A DNA stretch of 64,000 nt, taken from the NCBI GenBank assembly GCA_031772625.1, contig CM062811.1, forward strand, positions 647,540,606 through 647,604,605, read 5' to 3'. The notes beneath the pieces were generated by a model that was not told the origin of the DNA, did no database searches, and saw only the letters and a list, made by a program, of their open reading frames with translations. Position numbers and translations under genes: made by a program. Origin of the DNA: Pinus tabuliformis (Eukaryota; Streptophyta; Pinopsida; Pinales; Pinaceae). This document shows positions 35,802-46,989 of this stretch, in pieces; positions within the stretch are counted from its first letter, which is position 1; the number at the start of each line of letters is the position of its first letter.

Positions 35802-36148
35802 TTGAATAAAAATAAATAAATAAAAAAACAAAACAAAATAAGAAAAAATATATAAAAAATAATAAATAAATAAAAAAACATATAAAAAATAAATAATTTG
35901 TTTGCTAGTGAAAACCAGGAAACTGGCACTAAGCAAACACGAATTCATAGGGGAAAACCAGGGCAACTTGGACTCTATGAATTCCTTATTCTTGTTCTAC
36001 TGTTCTCACATGATTTCAATGCAGGAACTCTCCACAGACAACCAACTTGAGGACAAGTCAAATCATAAGCAAGGGGGAGAATTGCATAAGAATTGCATAA
36101 GACCTTTAGCTGGAAAGCTAAAGTATAGATGGAACTTGTATTGTCAAC

Positions 36149-36277
36149 AGAGGGACCTGAAATAAGAAATCATTGCAGAGGGACCTGAAAGACCTGCCGA
36201 TGTCAAAACAACATGTACATATTCCATAAGCATTGCAGAGGGACCTGAAACAAGAAATCATTACAGAGGGACCTGAA
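36149..36277 (+). repeat. AGAGGGACCTGAA repeats
   Basis: Four copies starting at 36149, 36177, 36237 and 36265. The spacing is 28, 60 and 28 bp, so the block looks like a duplicated pair. Two copies are followed by AAGAAATCATT. Confidence 0.9.
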
Positions 36278-36854
36278 CAACAATTCAAGAACCAGAGCAT
36301 GAAGAACAAGGAGCAGCAATAAAGTCTACTTTTCAATCCATCTACAACATTTGATCAATTGATTTCATCCCACTTGTACAGACATCATCCAGGGGAGTAT
36401 ATGTATAGTCATTTTTGCTTGAAAATTCAATTTTTTCTTAGAAAATTTTAGTCTTTGTTAAGTTGAAATTAGTACCTGAGGATATTCATTATCATTTCAT
36501 ATCCTATATTCCCTATACATACCCTATAACCGTTATACATCATATTCCATTTCATCTCCATACATATCCCATATTTATTTCATGATCATTAACCCCTAAG
36601 TATTTTTCTTTAGAAGCATAAAAAGACCAAACTGGGACAACTTTTCAACCTGCACATACAACTCAAGAATTAGTAATGGTGATAATTTTAAATATGACCC
36701 AAGATGGTCATTTTAAAATTATAAAGATGTGCATATAATCAAAGAAGTCATGCGCTATATGAAAATCCATATATGCCATATGCAAATATATGTGCTATAG
36801 TCCAAATGGTTATAATATGCATGCGCTATAGTCAAAATGGTGAAGTAAAGATTA

Positions 36855-36970
36855 TATACATATATCATAAACCAAAGCGCATGTATATGATATAAATTAA
36901 AGCGCATATATATATGATATAAACTAAAGGCATGTATATGATATAAGGAAGGGCACATATAATATAAGGT
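36855..36970 (+). repeat. Degenerate AT-rich tandem repeat
   Basis: Four to five copies of about 25 bp based on ATGTATATGATATAAATTAAAGCG. Confidence 0.75.
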
Positions 36971-38079
36971 AAGGTGTATAAAGGGAAGGCCGCGTGCAAA
37001 CCACATGGCACGACCGCGTACAAAAGAACAAAACTGTGATTGCATATGTGGCAGTGGGGTATTGTGTATGGCTTAAATGATAATTGCGCATCGCCGAACG
37101 CATTGTTTAACATCATTGCATATGAGAATGAGTGAGGAGCACAGGTATAAACACACGACGATGGCAATCATATTGTATGCAACCAAGGGTAAGCGACTGA
37201 ATGAAATGACATCAACAAAACGACAATCCAAGTCAATACCGGCCAGCACACAGGTACGGGGTAAACACCATGGCATGGCGATTATTTTTCATTGGATTGT
37301 GTGTTGTGCAGGAGTTATGCGCATATGTTCAAACTAAAACTATGATTCGGCCATCCTCATGACACAGTCGGGCGACTGGTCAACAGGACACCCATACCAA
37401 CCATACACTGTAACACCAATAAACAGAGTGCACAGTACACCCATGAAACGGTCATGAACTGACCGACGGTTCTTGCACTGTTTAAACTCATTCTTCATTG
37501 CCGAATAGCTCAGAACGATGGTGTTTGGAGCTGCAAGCTAGTGAAAAGGAAATTGAAGCGGGTTTGAGAGGATTTAAGAAGGAAAATTACCCCGAATTTA
37601 ACGCCGAGTGATCACTGATTTTCGGGATCCATTCAGGTAACGGAGTAGTTTGTTTAAGCTCGGCAACTGTGGAATATAGTTGTAAACTACCTGTAATTAA
37701 TGGTTAATTATTCTGCTCTTGCCACCAGTCAGTTGGACGAATGAACAGGGATTTTGAGTGTCGTTTAACACTCCTCAGCGCTCGTTGACAACCAGATAAC
37801 ACCGAAACCACGCATTAACCCCAGCAATAAGTCGGTTGATAGCAGTTAATAAATATGGCAATAAGATTCACTGCGTAAATCATGGCATAGATCACTAGTA
37901 AATAGCACAAAATTTAAGTTTAAACTTGTTGCATGGATAACACGTTAGGGTATGGGGATCGCATGTGAAGTTTTGTGAACTAAAACGGAGTGCAGTGTTG
38001 TAAATCACAACAAAGTCTATAAACAGAGGAGGCAGAGTCTAGTTCATAGTGCCGAAATGTGATTTTCATGGCATGTTTG

Positions 38080-38178
38080 TTTTGATTGCGCGTTGTTGGT
38101 TGAATGCGCACTGTTGGTTGATTGCGCATTGTTTTGATTGCGCATTGATACACATCCTTTGTTTTATTGCGCGCTGTC
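38080..38178 (+). repeat. TTGATTGCGCATTGTT repeats
   Basis: Four to five imperfect copies of about 20-24 bp with a constant TGCGC core. Confidence 0.75.
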
Positions 38179-38939
38179 ATCATTTATATAATTGATATAT
38201 CATATGCCTGTATATGGAAACGGCCTGAATGGTGAACAAACATAATGGATGTGTCTCTGTTATGAACCTTTTTGCCACTGTGCGTCTTTGTTTTGACCAA
38301 AACAATGGGTTGAAGTCTGTGTGGGCCGAAAGAGCCGTGTCATGTTTAAAAGAAGAGCTGTGTAATGTTGGGCGATTTAGTTGCTGTGTAATGTGTCTAA
38401 AACCGAGCACTGATTGCCAAAGGGAGTAAAGGCCGAGCCATTTAAAATTCATTTTAAATGCGCTATTTGTTTTCTTTTCAATTTGTTTTGAGGCCGAAGC
38501 GTTGTTTTTCAAGCTTTTAGATAAGCAGGCTGAGAGCATTTTGTCGATTTTCAAATTTTTATGTTGAGGTCGAGAGCCATTTGAATGCACTGCTAGTCGA
38601 AACACTGTTTGTTTTTAATGATTGTATATACACAGTGAACATATGGCTTGATTTTGGTGACAGTATACACAGTGTAGGGTGATGGGCATACATGGAACAA
38701 TATGAAAAAAATTGTTTTCATATGTATTTTGTTTACCAGAACAGAGATTAGCATATTGACAGGGATATACAGGTGTTTGATTGCTTGAACAGGGATCTAA
38801 AACAGTGCTGCTGCAGAGAAAGAGTAAACAGAGGCTGAAGAAATCAAAGTTAAATTGTTGTGAAGAGGAAGGTAAGCTTCTCTGCTTTCAGAATTTCATT
38901 TTTAAAAAGAACAATAGTCATAAAAATTTTATTGTCAAG

Positions 38940-40331
38940 ATGAAATTAGTAACAGCAGAAGCATACATTCACTGGTTTTCAGAAACAATGTCAGCCAGAG
39001 TAGAGCCAAAATTTCAGATAGAGAGCTAGGGGAAGGAAACTATAGAAAAACTTTACCAAGCGGGGATGATAGGATTTTTACAAAAATTTGATGGCCACTC
39101 TGAAGAGATAACTAGGGACTTTATAAACAATTTCAGTCAGGACCAGACACGGGTAGGAGATGTTATTATTCCTGTGACTCAAGAATATCTTTCCCAAGAT
39201 TTAGATCTACCCATGATAGGTGAGAAATATTACAAAGGCCTGCACTTCAAGGAGAAAGCATGGACTTTATTTCTTGAGAAGAACCGGAAAGGGACTTTTG
39301 ATAGAACAAAGGGGATACCAAGGGAATGGTTCAATGAACCATGGGGTGGGTTGGTTTTGGTCATCCAGAAGTTTTTGACTTGTGATAGAGGATATAGTGT
39401 TGCCCACTTGTATCATGTCAGGCTTCTACAGCATATTAAGGGAGAGGATAGGATTAACTTTCCATATTTCCTATATAGGAGCCTCTTGAGAATGATTGAA
39501 ACAGTGAGACATGAACACAGGCCTAAAGCAGGACATATTTACCACCAAGGATTGATCAAAATCCTAGTTGAGTATCAGGTGAGGTCACAAGGCATAGTAT
39601 GGAGAGAGTTCATGTCTAAAAATCAGTTCATTGAACAGATTAATGAAGTACAAGATAAAATAGAGCAGGAAAACAGAGGATTGAGGAATTCACCCTTGTA
39701 TCCCAGAACAAGAGCTAAACAGCAAAATAACATGGCCATGTAGGAAAATGAAACATCTGTTATGTCTATTCCTAGGAGATTTAGGAATAAAAGTCCCATT
39801 GACTTAGACAAGGAAGTAGAAACATATTCTCCAAGAAAACAAGAAGAAAATGACATTGCACAAGAAGTATTTGAGAGGGATTCTTCATATGATGATGTAG
39901 CAACAACATCATTAATGAAAACAACACAAGATTTTGAAAAAGAAATCAATTTGGGAAGAATCAAGGACTTAACTGACCAATTGGAAATTAGCAAAATCCT
40001 GGAAAAACAATTAAAAGAGGAAAACAAGGCAAATAAGAAAGATAATGCTAAGTTGGTCAAGGCAAATGAAAATTTAAATGAAGAGTTAGGGAGACTAAAA
40101 CGGAAAAATGATCTACTTTCTAAGCAAGCATTTAAATGGCTAAAGGAAAAGAATATGTGGCAGGCAAAGTATGAAAAACAGAAGGTAAAAGCAGCTTTGT
40201 TCAGGGAAATACATGACTCAGGTTTGGATTGTTTGGTCAGGGCAGCACAACAGGAAGTATCTACAGGTACAACATCTACTACAGAGAGAAGAAGATCAAA
40301 GAGGAGTAAGCAAGCATGGGGACATGCTTGA
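38940..40331 (+). pseudogene. E5 additional ORF (env position), coiled coil, unknown function
   Basis: A single frame from ATG 38940 to TGA 40329-40331 (463 codons) broken by two TAG codons (39027, 39741). It encodes MKLVTAEAYIHWFSETMS, then a 225-codon block (39066-39743) with EYLSQDLDLPMIGEKYYKGL and PREWFNEPWGGLVLVIQKFLT, then a Lys/Glu-rich part with clear heptad repeats near 39960-40190 (coiled coil) and a basic end. I see no signal peptide or membrane segment, so it does not look like an envelope protein despite its position. It ends 18 bp before the 3' LTR. I do not recognise the family. An AG splice-acceptor-like site (TGCTTTCAG, 38883-38891) lies just upstream and could allow a spliced message. 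Confidence 0.7.
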
Positions 40332-40336
40332 TGATA

Positions 40337-40349
40337 AGCAAGGGAGAGA
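40337..40349 (+). other. E5 polypurine tract
   Basis: AAGCAAGGGAGAGA directly precedes the 3' LTR. Confidence 0.85.
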
Positions 40350-41657
40350 TGTTGGACCTTAGTTTTGGTCTTATTTTTGGTCTAAGAAACTTACTAATCC
40401 ATCTATTTGCCATCCATTTTCCCTTCATTCATCCCATTTTGATGTATATTTGATATCCATTCAGGTATTTAATTTTAATTTTTCAATTTCTAAAGTTTTT
40501 ATGAAAGTTTGGTTTTTAGTGCAAAATTGGCAGATTCAGAAATTCCCATAATAGCTCTATGGTTGATGTGGTTGCAGGACACTTGGGCACGAATTGAATG
40601 CATGGATGGATAGCTTGGGAACTAGGACTAAGCCAGCTATGCTTAGTTCGAACAGAACAAGCTTTATTAGGCCCATTTGGTGCTAGTCAATCATGACTAG
40701 TCATTCAGAAATCCCATAGAAATAGGGTAGTTTTGAGATTCTATGGGATTGGTCATATTTCTTGGGATGGGAGTAATGAATTCGACTTATATAGGTGGAT
40801 GAGAGTAGATGGGTTTGTTTGAGTGAATATAGATCAGTTTGTTTCATGAGACTTCTTATTTAAGAGCCAAAACTTTGATGGCTTATGTATTGACTTATTA
40901 TACTTTTATGTTGTGACACTTTTGGATTGAAGAGTTAATTTGAAGACTTGTGCTATTATTATTTTGCTATTCAATGAAATGGATGTGTGAATGAATTTGA
41001 TCTTCTGATATCACCTCTCAAGTGTGCAAGGCAAGGGTGGAGGGCCCCCATTCCAAGCTAAGTACACTTCCTTGTTAACTAGTTTTATTTCTTGTAATCT
41101 GGTTATTGTAGAACTGGTTTTTCAAAGCTTTATTTCAGATTGCTTTATGGTTCATGCATGGTGATTGATTTCATTAGTTCTTAGCTTATTCATCACTTTA
41201 TTAAGTTGGAAAAACAAGTGTTCAAGTTGAGCATCCCTTCTACTAAAATGATGAATTAAAACTAGTTTCCTTTGTTTGCATGCAAGTAGTTTCTTATTGA
41301 GATTTTGGTATTGAGATGAATGAATTATGATGAAATACCTTATGTGTCTCTTAAGTTAAGAGCTTCTTTCATTAATAATTTATCCATCTTAATTTGTTAG
41401 TTTTAACCTTTGATTCATTAAGTGGTAATTGAGGCAAAAGTGGGCTTCTTGAGTCAAGAACCATTTCAATGTTTTTCCTCTTTTTAAACTAATTGAACTA
41501 GAGTTGTAGGATTTATTACTTTAAGCTTTTGAAAAACTTATCTTTCAAGGTTTGATTACATCTGATATTCACATATAGTGAACTTGCGTCAAAGCATAAA
41601 CAACCCAGATTGATAAGAAATAATTGTGTTAATTTAGGTAAACAAATTAGCTCAACA
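40350..41657 (+). repeat. E5 3' LTR
   Basis: 1308 bp, uninterrupted, TGTTGGACC to CTCAACA, followed by CATAT (41658-41662). It shows where E6 sits in the other copy: E6 lies after GGTTC, at 41149-41153 here. Confidence 0.97.
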
Positions 41658-41662
41658 CATAT

Positions 41663-43084
41663 TCTATACATGTCTTTTGGACTTCCACTTTACAATACAT
41701 TTTCGAATAAGAATTTACACTATCCATAAAATGATGTGGCTTATGATGACTCATGACATAACATGACATGACACTAATGACATGGACTGCATGGTGACAT
41801 GGCAATGTCAAGTCATTCTTGTTGCTTCTCGTTGTATGTATGATTGAGAATGACCTTCTGTCCACCTCCATATGGCTTAGAGATGAGGAGTCTTCAGTGT
41901 TATAAGGTCTTGAGCTACAGTTGCAAATTAGTGTCCCTTTGCATTCTCCTGATTGATTAACTTTCATATTTCAGCTACATATGTGTCTTCTAGCATATTA
42001 TCCTTCTCCATTTCTTTATTCATGATTCTATCATAGCATGATAGAGTTCCTGCATCTACAATTCACTCATGGAAGGATGACATCAGCTTGATAATCCCCT
42101 ATTCTAAGATGTTGCATGATGATCCACTGAATGAGATGGAACTAGATGGTAGGTTGAGGGAGAGGCTTAGTGACTTTACAATTGTGCATCTCAGACAGTC
42201 AAGGGTTAGGTTTGAGCCTTGAGATTATGCAATATTGTACAGTTTAGGCTAGACTTGAATTTATGATTTCAGTTGGGGAGCTCAAGAAGCTAGGCTTGGG
42301 ACTTGATGACTGAAGTTTCCACTGCACAATGCTGGAAGGATAGGAAGGCCAGGTGATTATACAATTAAGTAGTTCATGAGCTCAAGGGTTGGTTTTGAGG
42401 ACTCAGACTACGAAATATGTAGTTCAAGCATGAGTAGAGAGATGGATTGCACATTTTTGGAGCTCAGGGGCTGGGCTTGAGTACTGAGACGACACAGTGT
42501 GTAGTCTTGGGAGGCAGGATCTGTGCATTGTGCAATGCCAAGAGGCAGGTCTGAGACTACACAGCGCATAGTTCAGGATGGTCAGATTAGGCTAAGTTGC
42601 TTGGTCGGGATGTTTTATGAATTTGATTAAGTGTGGGATACAAGACTTAACTATGCTCACACACTTAGAACACTTGACGACACAACATAGATAATCCATT
42701 ACACATGAAGAACATACTTCCCTCAGTGTGATAATTTTGAGATGACAAGTGCGACACCAAAGATACACTTTGCAACGACTATGATGATGCTTGTGCGACA
42801 GTGCTTAAAACTTTGGAAATGAGTGTAACACATGTTTACATGGTAAGAACAACTCATTTATGCAAATATACCCATTTATACTACCAAAACTAGATTTCAT
42901 GCGATTTGCAACACTTGACATATGAAAATATGACACTTTGATTTTCTTGCAAATTGGACAAAAAACTTAGAGAAAACGCATGTAACGAGTCTTAAAGCTT
43001 GCGACAACAATATGCAAGATCAAGGTAGGCTCTAAAATTTGGGTTTAGGACAATTTTTTTGAGGTTGTTGTAGTAGTGATAATA
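41663..43084 (-). repeat. E4 5' LTR, second part
   Basis: Resumes the E4 LTR right after the E5 target duplication and aligns with about 8780-10276. The outer end reads GATAATA where the other copy has GACAACA, two C-to-T changes. Confidence 0.8.
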
Positions 43085-43122
43085 GGGTCAGAATGAGTAT
43101 GTTGGATTTGCACACATAATAT

Positions 43123-43690
43123 TTGGAAATTGATCACAGGGGTTATCAAGCACAACCATCACTTGTCCCACCAAATACACAGTTGGAGCTCCTTCCTTGT
43201 ACTCCAACTAGTGCTAATGAATCTTGTAACATAGATGTACATAGTAATAATAATATAGGAACCAATTTAGTAGCTGACAATATTTGGACTTTGTACTTTG
43301 ATGGTTCAAAAATGTAGGATGGCTTTGGAGTTGGTTGCATTCTCATAGACCCACATAACAAGAAGTACATCATGTCATGTCGTTTGGAGTTTGAGTGCAC
43401 AAACAATACTACTAAATATGAAGCACTCATTCTTGGGTTAAAGAAAGCCATCGACCTGAAGGTAGATATGCTTAAGGTAATTAATGACTCAGATATGGTT
43501 ACTCGCCATGTACAGAACATTATCCAAGGTGTTTCACCAAGTTTTTAAAAATACCAATAGGAGGTATGACGACTTATCACTTATTTTAAATCTTTTAATA
43601 TTATTTTTGTTCCTAGATTTAGAAATGTCACAACAGAAACATTAGCTAATGCAATCACTAGAATGTCACCTTTGAGAAATGGTTTTCTAT
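43123..43690 (+). pseudogene. E7 archaeal-type RNase H
   Basis: WTLYFDGSKM (first catalytic D), then a TAG at 43315, then DGFGVGCILIDP, LEFECTNNTTKYEALILGLKKAIDL (catalytic E region) and VINDSDMVTRHV (third D). The fold is nearly complete with the key acids in place. It lies upstream of RT, as in E4. Further decayed coding text (FVPRFRNVTTETLANAITRMSPL) follows to 43690. Confidence 0.75.
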
Positions 43691-43989
43691 ATAGATTATA
43701 TATAAAGAATTTGTGCCCCATAACGTAAATATTTTCACATTTTCAATGATAACCAATAGATACTGCATTTTATGGCTAATGCAAACACATTCAAAGATGC
43801 ATCCATCGAGGAAGATGAGCATGACAAGTCTTTGCAGGAAGCACTTGATGCAATGTAAGGAAATACTATGCCTAAAGGTGTAGTGTCCTTGGAAAATTTA
43901 TATAACCTACAAAACCTGTTCAGAGGACCCGGTAATACTAAGGCTCAGAGCTAAAAGCTATAATTTGAACATGTCAACATGGGAAGAAC

Positions 43990-45150
43990 TCCAAATGATC
44001 TGAAATATGTAAAGATCAATACATGGTATTCTCCACAAGAATGACAAGAATTAATACACATTTTCAAATGGTATTATGATGTGTTTGCATGGACTTATTA
44101 TGATTTTAAGACATACAATACTTGTATTATCCAACAAATCATTCCTACTAAAGAAGTGATGAAACCATTTCAACAAAATCTAAGGAAATTTCATCCAATG
44201 ATAGAACCCATAATCCAAAAGGAATTAAGAAATTTTCTAGATTCTTGAGTCATTTTTAAGGTCAAAATTCTAATTGGGTTTCAAATTTGGTCCCTGTCTA
44301 GAATAATTCCGGTGACATGATGTTATGTGTTGGTTTTCACAACCTCAACCGTACATCAGAAAAAGACAATTATCTGATGCCATCTATGGAATACATCCTC
44401 CAAACATTGGATGGGTCTGAGATGTTCTCACTTCTATATGGTTTCTTTGGTTACAATCAAGCACTAATGGTAGAACTAGACTACATCAAAACCACTTTCA
44501 GAACCAAGTGGGGAACTTTTTCCTTTAAGCACATTTCATTTGGGCTTATTAATATTGGCACTACATTTCAAAAAGCAATGGACATTGCTTTTGGTGGTGT
44601 AATTGGCGAAAGTGTGGTAGTTTATCTAGTTGATGTAACTGTATTCTCTAAAAGAAGATCATAACATGTGCGTCATCTAAGACAAATATTTGAGCATTGT
44701 CACAAATATGGGATTTCTATCAATCCCAAGAAAAGCCTCTTTGGTGTGTCAGAAGGCACTCTCTTTGGACATATCACTATTAAGAGAAAAATAAAATTTG
44801 ATGCAGAAAGGTTTAAAACTATAGCTCAAATCCCTTTCCCAATAAATAAGAAGGCTATGCAATCTTTCTTGGGAATTATTAATTTCCTGCGCAAGTTCAT
44901 CTTTGACTATGCTCAGATAGTTAAACCATTGCAAGTGATGGTAAAGAAATATGAAATATATAAATGGGGAAAAAGGGAAAAGGATGCTTTTGCTCATATA
45001 AAACAAGTTATTGTTGATGCACCTGCATTATTTAGTCTTGGTTATGGCAAGGATTTCCTTCTTTATACTTTCACCACGAATTCATCTATTGATGTCGTGT
45101 TGATGCAGAAGGATGTTAAAGGAAATGAACAACCTATTGATTCATGAGTG
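43990..45150 (+). pseudogene. E7 reverse transcriptase and RNase H start
   Basis: Pre-RT text DVFAWTYYDFKTYNT near 44085, then VGFHNLNRTSEKDNY, LLYGFFGYNQALM, GTTFQKAMDIAF. The catalytic motif reads YLVD instead of YLDD, so one catalytic Asp is Val. Then RQIFEHCHKYGISINPKKS, KKAMQSFLGIINFLRKF and FLLYTFTTNSSIDVVLMQKD (RNase H start). Several stops and a frame change near 44317. Confidence 0.78.
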
Positions 45151-46365
45151 TTGGATTACAAGGGTCAGAGATGAATTATCCTATCATTGATAAACAATCT
45201 TATGATGTACATAAGGTAGTTAAGGTTTGTAGGCCCTAAGGAAGAAAATGGAAAGTGGTTTAAACTAAGCTAGATTAGTTTTCTACTAGTGAAAGTGGGA
45301 ATCGACCTATTAGCATTAAAAAATGGTTGCAACGATATGTTTTTTCCAAAGTCTATGAAATTTTCTTTGCTGAATTTCTTAGGTTTCTTACAGACTGGAT
45401 TCAAAAGTTTAGCCACCATAATAGATAGTGGAAAGTGGCGAAACCCAAAAGTTGGACTCTTGAGTGAGTTTGAATGCTTTAGTTGGTGGATACTAAGATT
45501 TCCCGGGCCATTGATTTCTAGTTTGAAAGCATGATTAGAGGGTACATTATAGAGTTTTCCATCAAATCTATTATCTCATACACTACGACTGAACACAATT
45601 TCTTGGGAGGTCCATGAGGATGGTTTATTCATGGATTTTCGACCTTTGTGAAAATGTTGTTGTGCGACAAAGGCATACTAATGATGGAATATAACACTAT
45701 GAGCAGTTAAAGCCCTCATGCGTTAAGGGTGACCTGGGGGATGACAAAGGAGTAATATGAGGGAACAATACTAGTGATATAAGAGTAGCAAAAATTAAAG
45801 GACAAAGGATGTGTGAAATATCCCTGATAAAAAATGTAGAAAGGGTATGCCAAGGAAGTCATTTAAATAGCACATTGAAAGAGAAGCATGATGGAGTTTG
45901 AGGTTGTTGTTTTTCATAGTGGTAGAAAGCTTCGAGGTGAAAATGATAGAGGAGAGAGGTTTGCATCAATGCCTATACTCAGTTGAAGCCCAACAAAGTG
46001 GATAACGAGAGGTCATAGGTGAAGAAGTAGTAGTGTATATCATAGAAGTATAGATTTAACATGCATTGGCATGGCATGCATAGAAGGAGACCTTCATCTC
46101 CTAGGCCAAGGATAATAGAGAACATGCATCCCAAGGATCCACTTAGAGTATGTTTTATGCTAAACCCATGACCCCACACACACCTTTTCATACAAATGTA
46201 AGTTCTCCTAGTAATGTGCTACATACCATATTTATTCAAGAAAGTGGAGGGATTCAACATAGTAGTCACAGTTATGCTAGTCAATCAAGTGGGAGTGGAT
46301 CACAAAAGATAGTAGTTTTATTTAGTGGAACATCGTTAGGAGTTTGTAAACAAGAAAAATGGTAG
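45151..46365. other. Decayed interval between E7 and E8
   Basis: No recognisable domain apart from a few bases continuing E7 RNase H. The part 46140-46365 is Ser-rich when read on the plus strand and may be the N-terminal part of the E8 gag. Confidence 0.4.
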
Positions 46366-46900
46366 ACACTCTGAAGCTACTTATTTTTAATGGTGTTGGG
46401 AATGAAGACCTCAAATAACACTTGTTTTTCTATGAGATGGTTTAGGATGCTAATAATGTCTAGGATGAAAATGACAAGATTGTATATTTAGGAACTACCT
46501 TTACATACAATTATTTAGCATGGTACATGAAATATAAGAGAAATTCCCCACCTACATAGCCAAAATCATTTCAAGACACTAAGAAAGTGATGATGAGGAA
46601 GTTTTGCAGGCCTAAGTCAGCATCTCAGTGCATAACAAAGTTGAAAGAGACTAAACAAAGGATGGATGAGTCCATTTTGGATTATGAATAATGGTTTACA
46701 TTATTGTTGGGAAAGTTGTCATTCGAAATACTTAATGAGAAACATAAGAAATTGTATATTATGGGATACGGTTTCACATATTTGTTCTCCATTGACTCAA
46801 CAACACATTCAAACTTAGTTTTAAGACTCAAAGATAATGTTGAAATTAGAAGCATCTCCAACGGTCATGGTGAGAGGAGATAATTTTTGTATAGCTTAGC
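46366..46900 (+). pseudogene. E8 gag relic (Ty3/gypsy type)
   Basis: Reads FNGVGNEDLK, HLFFYEMV, KIVYLGTTFTYNYLAWYM, MMRKFCRPKSASQCITKLKETKQRMDESI, with in-frame TAA/TAG stops. The pattern (F..G..., W..., L...) is the retrotransposon gag core. No pol follows; E9 begins 170 bp later. Confidence 0.55.
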
Positions 46901-46989
46901 TTCAGTCACAGATGGATGCACTTATTATTCAATTACATGATTTGGTGAAGGGGAAAGGAACACACATAGAGGTCTGGTTCATCTAGACT

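Larger units (their letters stand above)
35802..38780. other. E5 spacer downstream of pol, repeat-rich, non-coding
   Basis: No convincing ORF. It contains an A-rich tract (35800-35900), four copies of AGAGGGACCTGAA (36149, 36177, 36237, 36265), AT-rich degenerate repeats with ATGTATATGATATAA (36860-36970), and repeated TTGATTGCGCATTGTT (38085-38175). Long spacers between pol and the 3' LTR are usual in Athila-type elements. Confidence 0.8.
18217..41657 (+). mobile_element. E5: Athila-like Ty3/gypsy element with an extra ORF
   Basis: TG...CA element flanked by a perfect CATAT duplication (18212-18216, 41658-41662). 5' LTR 18217-19020 plus 29369-29872, 3' LTR 40350-41657; both sum to 1308 bp. 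Asp-type primer site at 29876. Gag-pol at 29979-35801 is one frame with seven internal stops. RT has YMDDF and protease DLGA, both typical of the Athila lineage. About 4.5 kb follow pol and include an additional ORF. LTRs differ at about 35 sites by eye (about 2.7%). Confidence 0.95.
8534..43084 (-). mobile_element. E4: old Tat-like Ty3/gypsy element, split by E5
   Basis: Minus-strand element with related LTRs at 8534-10276 and 17972-18216 plus 41663-43084. The interior (10277-17971) reads on the minus strand gag, protease, archaeal-type RNase H, reverse transcriptase, RNase H, integrase. E5 is inserted in its right (5') LTR with target duplication CATAT. The coding region is full of stops and the LTRs are visibly diverged, so it is the oldest layer of the nest. 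The left LTR boundary is uncertain by about 25 bp, and no target duplication was found. Confidence 0.82.
43085..45150 (+). mobile_element. E7: Tat-like pol relic, 5'-truncated
   Basis: Plus-strand remnant of the same lineage as E4 but opposite orientation, starting abruptly where the E4 LTR ends. Order is archaeal-type RNase H, linker, RT, start of RNase H. No gag, protease, primer site or LTR of its own is visible. Either E4 landed in it and its left part was lost, or a deletion fused them. Confidence 0.7.

Noticed and set aside
38180-38605. 141-codon minus-strand frame in the E5 spacer
   Set aside because: Antisense, no domain, and set among repeats; it looks like chance.
38940-40331. Envelope gene
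   Set aside because: No signal peptide, transmembrane segment or fusion motif is visible; only the position fits.
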